Assembly (NCBI GenBank): GCA_009792885.1
Contig: WMCF01000032.1
Location: 3,824,589-3,888,588, forward strand
Direction of reading: 5' to 3'
Length of the DNA: 64,000 bases
From: Eremophila alpestris peregrina
Lineage: Eukaryota; Chordata; Aves; Passeriformes; Alaudidae
Part shown: one piece after another, positions 57,909-64,000 of the stretch
Layout: every line of letters begins with the position of its first letter
Numbering within the stretch: the stretch's first letter is position 1
The notes under the pieces: model-generated
What the model saw: the letters and a program-made list of their open reading frames with translations, nothing else
Databases searched by the model: none
Told to the model about the DNA's origin: nothing
Position numbers and translations under genes: made by a program

Positions 57909-60900
57909 CTATTCTGTAGGCATTGTGTTATCCAGCTCCTTCTGCAGAGTGTTGATGAGGCAAATGATCTTTTCAATGCAGGCGCGGTTTCTGTCGCTCT
58001 CGGTTTGGAAAGCCTGGACAGATTGAACTAAGCAGTGAATCTGCAGGTGTGTCAAGGTGCATGGAGCACAGTGGACACACATGGACACTCTCCTCACAGT
58101 GTCCCAGCCACTTGGGCCAGGGCTGTCTGTGCCTCATCCCCCTGAGTGTGAGGGTCTCTTACCTTCTCTATCACTGAGATCTGCCACTGGTAGATGTTGC
58201 AGAGCATGTCGCTCTCCCGCTTATCAATCTTCCGCAGGCGGATGCTGTGGGACGTGTTGATGATGCTGACAATGGTGTTTTTGTCCACCAAGAGCTGGGA
58301 GGTAACGTGACCGGATGAGAGGAGGGGGTGAGCACACACTGAACGAGCAGCACAGCAGTGCTCAGAAGGAGAAACCCTCTCTCTCAACCTGGCAAATCCC
58401 TGAATCCAGGGATTTACCCTTGGTCTTGCAACGGTGCAATGGGGCATTATCCCTAATATAGGTGGGGAAACAGAGACGGCACCCTTGGCCCCACATGCTG
58501 GAATGGGGAGTTCAGTGCAAGCAGGGCTGCCATGCAGCTGGGGTTGAAGAAAGGCTGTATATGCTCCAGCATGCCTGGAAATGGAAAATGGAAAACTTGG
58601 AAGGGATTCCTGCACTGCTGGCACTGGCTGTAAATCTTCATTTTTGGATAGCCCCAGCTTCTAATGGAAGCAGTGACTTCCCTCGTGGCTTTAAATAGAG
58701 GGTGGCTTCACTAACCCATAATGAGTCTCCTCCTGCAGCCAAGTGCAGCTGTTGGGCAAATGAATTCCCTTCTCCACGGGAATGGATGGCAGTGAAGCAA
58801 AATGGGTGCACGGCAGCGGTGCGGAACCGCCACCATCTGCACAGGCCATAAAGCAGCAGCTCCCTCGGGGGCTCAGGGGTCTGGTTTGTGTCTGTCAGCT
58901 CTTGATTACCTGGAGTGACAGGGGGCTGGGATAATCTGGACAGAGCAAAACCACAGCTAATGCAAATTCAAGTAATTTAGCCACTAAATGGAGGAATAAT
59001 GGAGGCAAAAAGGGCAGCAGTGTTGCTGAGTGGAGCACTGCAATGATGCTGGTGCTTTTGGGAAGGCTCCTGGGATCTTTGCTTGCACAGCAAGACTGAG
59101 GGCTTGGTGGAAGGCTCCCTTTAAAGTGTCATGTCCTGCCTCCAGATCAGCTCGTGGGCTCAGGAGCTCCAGGAAGGGATTTTGAAATCACTGAGGCAAA
59201 CAGAGCCCTGGTGCAAGAAATTTAGAGCACTGTTGGGATTCTGCTGAGGGAGCAGGGAGAGTCTGAACAAAACCAGCTGTGAGGGAGTGCAGCAAAGATG
59301 CTGCCTGAGTGCCTGGAAATCAGCCAGAGCAGTGAGTTGTGCTGGAGGCAGGAGAGAGATTTCCTCAGCACCTCTCCTGGGCTGCTGCCACCAGCTCTGG
59401 CAGTGCCCAGGGAAACCTGCAGTGCAGTTATCCCCTGTCCCAGTCAGTGGAGATGTTCAGAGGCACCACAGTTCAGCCAAGCAGCTGGACCCTCTGGGAA
59501 GGAGGTATTGCTGTGGTTCAGGAATGGCTCTGGCAGCACTGAGCCTCCTGCAAATCCTGTCCCTTCAGAGGAGAGGCTATGGCCTCATTTTCTTGCCTAC
59601 TCCCTCACAGAGATGAATTGTTTTGGTGCCCTCACCCTTCGAACATCATCTGGAAATTCATCTTGCAAATCCTCTTCAAACTCATTCTCTTCCAGTTTCT
59701 TCAGGGTGGCCATGACAATCTCCATCAGCTTTTCATGGTGTTCATTTTCCAGGTCCCGGCACTGGTTAAACTTACAGAACATGGTTAAGGAAAAAGCTGA
59801 CCACACCACTCATCTGTGGAGATTAAATCACCTCCTGTAACTGGGACTGAGTGTCTGCACAGGGAGATTCTGCAGAAATGAGCTTGGATCCTCCCAGGAG
59901 CTGCTGTGGTGTCAGGATATCAGGATAATGCACACTTTCAGTTCTTAATCACACACTGAGTCTCATCCTTACTGCCAAATATGACAGAGGACTGAGAGAG
60001 GACCTAGAATTGTCAGGGAAATTGGAAGAAGCCTCCAGGTAAAAGCTAAGCTCTGAATGCAGTGCAATTATTTGTATCAGGCCATCAAATTTTTAGATTT
60101 AAAGCAGTGTGACCTGACAATGAAGCACTTCAGTATTCTCACATAACCTTTTTTTCAGCACACATCAAAAATATAGAAATGAACACCATTTAAAGAATAT
60201 TCAACCAGAATTGCAGATATTTCATTGACTGCTATGGCAGGACTGTACCTAGAAAACAGTCTAACCAGATCTTCCCTGTGTTTTGTCTTCTCTGTATGGA
60301 CAAGAAAGGAAGATTCCCAACAGGGTAAAAGCTGCCTAAATCCTACAGATTTTCAGCACAGTAGAATATAGATCTTTCTGTGCTCTCCAGAGTCTCCACA
60401 TAAAAAAGCTGGGCACCTTAAATGACTAATCCTCAAAGCTGGGAAAAGATATTTTCTGTTGATTAAAATAAAAAAAAAAGTTTTTATACTGGTGGATCAT
60501 TTTTGGATTTAGAGGTGAGGTGTAGGTGCATGACTGGGAGGTCCAGGTTAATATACTGAAAAAAGGATATATCCCTTGAATGGTTTCAATGAATGTTGAT
60601 GCTATGACACCAATGTTTCTTTTAAAATCCTGTAACAGTTCCTTAACAGAGGGGAAAAAGAGGAAATATCACAATGAAAACTTGCATAAACATAACAGGG
60701 AGACAGGGAGTCTAGGAGGAATCTGCAATTTATTGTAATTTGGACTCAGTGCTGTTATTAGCAGAGTCAGAAACTGAACTGCCTCGAGCATTTAAAGTAT
60801 TTTCAAAGTGCTGCAAGATTTTCTTCCCTTCTTCAGGGACAGAAATTCAGAATCAGCTTACTGGAGGGAAGTTGACTGAATGCTACCTTTACCCAGTGTC

Positions 60901-62023
60901 TGGAGTAAGCCCTTTGTTACCCTCACCTAAGCAATGCCTGAGAGGGCTGTATTCCCACACTCTGCCATGCTGCAGCCTCCTTGTCCTTGTTTGTATGTAG
61001 AGCCTTTTCTCAGAAGCACAATGCCTGCCTGGGCTTTACTGCAGCTTTTGCTTTAGTCCTCAGAAATTAAAAATGCTGCTGCCTATTCCCTCTCCCAGAA
61101 ATGGCTGATGGAGAGTCTGTGAAATGCTGCACTTAAATGTCTTGGTACCTGAATCCTGCAAATCCAGCAGGGCACACAGGGAGAAATGTTTCTGCTCATC
61201 CCATCAGTGACTGCAGATAGATGAGGGCCAACTCAGAAAACACTAAAAAAGCACAGTCCTGATGCAGTGAGGATCCATTTTGAGCTGCTGTTTTCTGCCA
61301 TCCATGCTCACAAAAGCAAACTGCTGCACACAGGCCACAGCTCCAGCCTGCTCGTTTTTAAACAGATTACTTTGGGTTTTTTCCTTTGATGAAGATGCAC
61401 ATCAGCAGCCCTGCCCTAGTTTTTTGAGGAAAAGTCTGGGGAGGAAAAGGCAGCTATTATGCAAGCAAATGCAGCAAGCTGAGCAGGAATGTGTGTAATC
61501 TTATAGCAAAGATCAGCTTCAAAGAATGACACCTCTAGAATTCCAAATGCATACCCCATGCTATGCAGCAACTTGTGCAGACCTATAAAATGATTGCACA
61601 ACCTCCCTGTCTGTAAAGTGTGGGAAACCTGCTTGGATAGATGTGATGGACATGCAGTGTTCTGCTCTGAGAAACAGAAATCTGCTGTAAGGTATCAATG
61701 TCCAGGGCCTGATCTCACCCTCATCAACTCTGAGCACAGAAAGAATAAGTTGGGGACAAAACATTTTCCTGAGTGGAAGTCCTGTGCCCCCCCTCTTTGT
61801 GAGTAAGCTGCTACACAGGGCTGCAGTGACAGAGAAGTGACCCCCCAAGGTTGTGGCTGTGAGGTCTCACAGGTGTGAGCTTGGATCTCACCTCCAGATC
61901 GTTGGATACCAGCGCTTCCAAGGTCATGAGTGCATCCCACAGCTGATGGATGTCCTCCTTGCCCTGGGCTCGTTGAGACTCAGCACTATCACCACTCCCA
62001 GCCTGAGAAAGCTCATCCAGCCT
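57909..62023 (-). CDS. DRC3: DRC3 (LRRC48) nexin-dynein regulatory complex subunit, C-terminal exons
   Basis: DRC3 is a subunit of the nexin-dynein regulatory complex that controls dynein in motile cilia. Only the C-terminal coiled-coil half (191 residues) is present; the leucine-rich repeats lie beyond 64000. Exons: 61892-62023, 60571-60641, 59636-59771, 58163-58294, 57909-58013. Matches to human: WDALMTLE, FKRNI..FIETIQ (human FERNI..FIENVQ), CRDLENEHHEKLMEI, LLVDKNTIVSIINTSHSIRL, KIDKRESDM and LINTLQKELDN. The tail ends NTMPTE and is a few residues shorter than human. Exon 60571-60641 was found by homology only; joining it to the next exon needs a U12-type intron with AT-AA ends, which gives the same residue count as human. 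Confidence 0.92.
59772..60570 (-). other. Probable U12-type (minor) AT-AA intron of DRC3
   Basis: The intron opens ATATCCTTTT, the minor-spliceosome AT-type donor consensus. Close to its 3' end is TTTTCCTTAAC (59784-59794), a perfect U12 branch site, with 13 bases from the branch to the inferred end TGTAA. No GT-AG choice that I tried keeps the frame and the homologous length. Confidence 0.75.
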
Positions 62024-63172
62024 CTAAAGACAGAGATGCATGAATTACTTATAGTTTGTGTTCAGCACTCCATCGCAATTTAATTAACTTGTTACATGTG
62101 TGAGAAAAGTTCCTACTGCTGATTAGCTGAAATGAAATGTGATGATTCAGGGAAGTCTGCAGATTTACATAGTGGGTAGTCAACAGTGCTGAGGTTTGCT
62201 GCTGCAGGGGGATTGGGAAAACTCTTCCTCATCCTCCACTCAGCAAAAGACTTTGCTCCTTCTATGCTTCTAACTTCGGTTCCCCTTCATTTCAAGCAAA
62301 ATAAAGTACAATATTTAATTCTTGACATTGCTGGCTGTGAAGAAGAAATTCACAATTGCTTCAGAGAAAGAAACACAGGCCTAAATCCTGATCCACTCCC
62401 TCCCTGCCAAGGAGAATCTTGACTGACTTCCAGTAGGGTCAGGATTTAGTATTCTGAATATGGAATACCTATCATTGCCTGCCTTCCTCTTACAGCAAGG
62501 ATTTATTGCCCTTCAGAATTATGTATTGACGTCATTTTTGTATCAGGCAAGATTTATGTTTTCTTGGATCAGAAAAAAAAATCCTCTTGTGCTGAGTGTG
62601 TTATTTTCAGGTCTGTTTAAAATCAGTTCACAATCAACTGTTTCAAAATGGAGGAAAAATATATATGTTTTATTATGTCTAATCCACTTCTCCTGAGAGG
62701 TAATGGAATGGGGTGAAATAAAGAATTCTGTTCAAAACTCCTGCCAAGGCTTGTGTTTGGAAATGGGGTAGATTACCCAAACTTTGCAGTGTTAAAAGGG
62801 GGAAGGGGAGAGCAAGGTGTCTTCTTCTCTAATGTAAACAAGTTAGGAGGCTCAAAAGGCTCCAGAGCCACTCAAGCTGCACCTCTGGGAGCAATAACTT
62901 CAAAGTTCAAGGCCTTTAATCCCCCGTAACCAACTTCAGAGAGCACAGTGATTTTACAGGTTACCCAAGTTTACATGAAAGGATTACAGCCAGACAAACA
63001 GCCCTAAGAACAGCTCACAGACTGCAGTCTGCTGGGACCTCTGTGCCTTTTGAACTCCTCCAGCAGTTTTAAATGATGGGGAAATGATGTTAAAACACTA
63101 TGTTTGGTTTTGATACCAACTCCTCAATTTATATGAAAACTGGCATGGTGACCCTTGTGTCCTGTTTGTAGA

Positions 63173-63490
63173 GAATCACAGAATCCCAGAATGGTTTGGG
63201 TTGAGAAAGACCTTAAAGATCATCCAGTCACACCCCCTGCCATGGGCAGAGACACCTTCTACAAGACCAGGTTGCTCCAAGCCCCATCCAACCTGGCCTT
63301 GGACACTTCCCGGAATGCAGGGGCAGCCACAGCTTCTCTGGGAATCTGTGCCAGGGCCTCCCCACCCTCACAGGGAAGGATTTCTTCCTAATATTTACTC
63401 TAATTTCTTACTAATATCCCATCTAAGCCTTTCCTCGTTCAGCTTTAGGCCATTCCCCCTCGTCACCCCTTGCAGCCCAATCCACAGCTG
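63173..63490 (-). mobile_element. CR1 LINE 3' fragment
   Basis: The plus strand begins AATCACAGAATCCCAGAATG, then GGTTTGGGTTGAGAAAGACC and CATGGGCAGAGACACCTTCT, so the element is on the minus strand. Confidence 0.93.
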
Positions 63491-63676
63491 AGCCTGTAGG
63501 TCAGACAGAGGTGAAGGGGTAAAATCTGGCCTCAGCTGTGTTTATTTGGGTTTTTTTGTTGTTTCTTTGTTTCTGTAGGTTTTGCAGGGTTTGTTTTGCT
63601 GCCTTAGGGTTTTTTTATGGAAGATAGAGAGAGAATTCAAGCACAAGTTAACAAGTCAATATTCATATCAAACTTC

Positions 63677-63742
63677 TGGTTGGAACGAGATGATGTTTAA
63701 GGTCCCTTCCAACCAAACCATTCTGCAGTTCTGTGACTCTGG
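63677..63742 (+). mobile_element. CR1 LINE 3' terminus
   Basis: TTTAAGGTCCCTTCCAACCA and ACCATTCTGCAGTTCTGTGA are the last ~60 bases of a plus-strand CR1. Confidence 0.8.
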
Positions 63743-64000
63743 TAGTGCTGCCAGCTCCTAGAGCTGCTGGATGCAGATTTCCAACATGAGTCAGCAAGGT
63801 TCAAGGCCCCAGGAGCAGAGTGACTCAGCAGCCATCAGCCTGTGACAGGCACTGAAATAAAAGTGACCTGGTTTCCAGCAGGAGCCAGCGCTCGTGACTC
63901 TGCTGGTGTCACTTGTCAGGGACTTGCTCTCTCAGCTGACAGTGCTACCAGGCTTTAGCCCTCCCTTTTTTTTTTCTTTTTTTTTTCCCTATGGAAACAA

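Larger units (their letters stand above)
62024..64000 (-). other. DRC3 upstream intron (partial)
   Basis: No further DRC3 exon was recognised on the minus strand here. The stretch is AT-rich with two CR1 pieces and a T-rich run near the right edge (63966-63988). Confidence 0.6.

Noticed and set aside
59761..59771. Ordinary CAG acceptor directly before CRDLEN in DRC3
   Set aside because: It leaves no compatible donor in the preceding exon and removes residues present in human; the U12 solution keeps length and frame.
60750..60845. Minus-strand reading PEEGKKILQHFENTLNA, loosely like a DRC3 coiled-coil segment
   Set aside because: It would sit after the DALMTLE exon, but the similar human segment lies before it, and good splice sites are missing.
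61561..61650. Minus-strand reading DREVVQSFYRSAQVAA as a DRC3 exon
   Set aside because: The true match for that part of DRC3 is at 60571-60641, with better identity and phase.
63155..63491. Open frames across the CR1 copy near the right edge
   Set aside because: They translate a non-autonomous LINE 3' end and are not genes.
1..64000. tRNA, rRNA, microRNA or CRISPR-like features
   Set aside because: I saw no cloverleaf, rRNA core or regular spaced repeat; microRNA hairpins cannot be judged by eye, and the only striking hairpin is the GID4 palindrome.

Overview
This window is avian nuclear DNA. The proteins match vertebrate orthologues exon by exon, introns are short, CpG-rich promoters are frequent, and about fifteen CR1 LINE 3' ends with the bird-type signature are scattered through introns and UTRs. 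I assign genes from remembered vertebrate families and from splice-phase bookkeeping; no search was run. I cannot name the species.

Gene order is ALKBH5 (-), MYO15A (-), DRG2 (-), GID4 (-), ATPAF2 (+), DRC3 (-). This is the block found at human 17p11.2 in the reverse orientation, with all relative orientations kept. From left to right: 1-1943 holds the first coding exon of ALKBH5 and part of its first intron; 1944-2790 is its GC-rich promoter. 3152-25638 is a complete MYO15A of 63 coding exons, whose lengths sum to 10,410 nt (3,469 codons plus stop), ending with a 3.6-kb first coding exon. 25639-32144 is non-coding and includes one AT-rich candidate regulatory element. 32145-42061 is complete DRG2 (13 exons, 364 aa). 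42790-50779 or beyond is GID4 (6 exons). 50780-51137 is a bidirectional CpG promoter shared with ATPAF2 (51138-56432, 8 exons, 288 aa). 57760-64000 holds the last five exons of DRC3, convergent with ATPAF2; its leucine-rich-repeat half lies beyond the window.

The genes do not form a pathway. ALKBH5 is an RNA m6A demethylase, MYO15A a stereocilia motor, DRG2 a translation-associated GTPase, GID4 a substrate receptor of the GID/CTLH ubiquitin ligase, ATPAF2 a mitochondrial F1 assembly factor and DRC3 a ciliary dynein regulatory subunit.

The most notable observations are a probable minor-spliceosome (U12-type) intron in DRC3 with unusual AT-AA ends, a second U12-type intron (GT-AG) in DRG2, a perfect 36-bp inverted repeat with a 3-nt loop just inside GID4 intron 1, and coding tandem repeats in the giant MYO15A exon.
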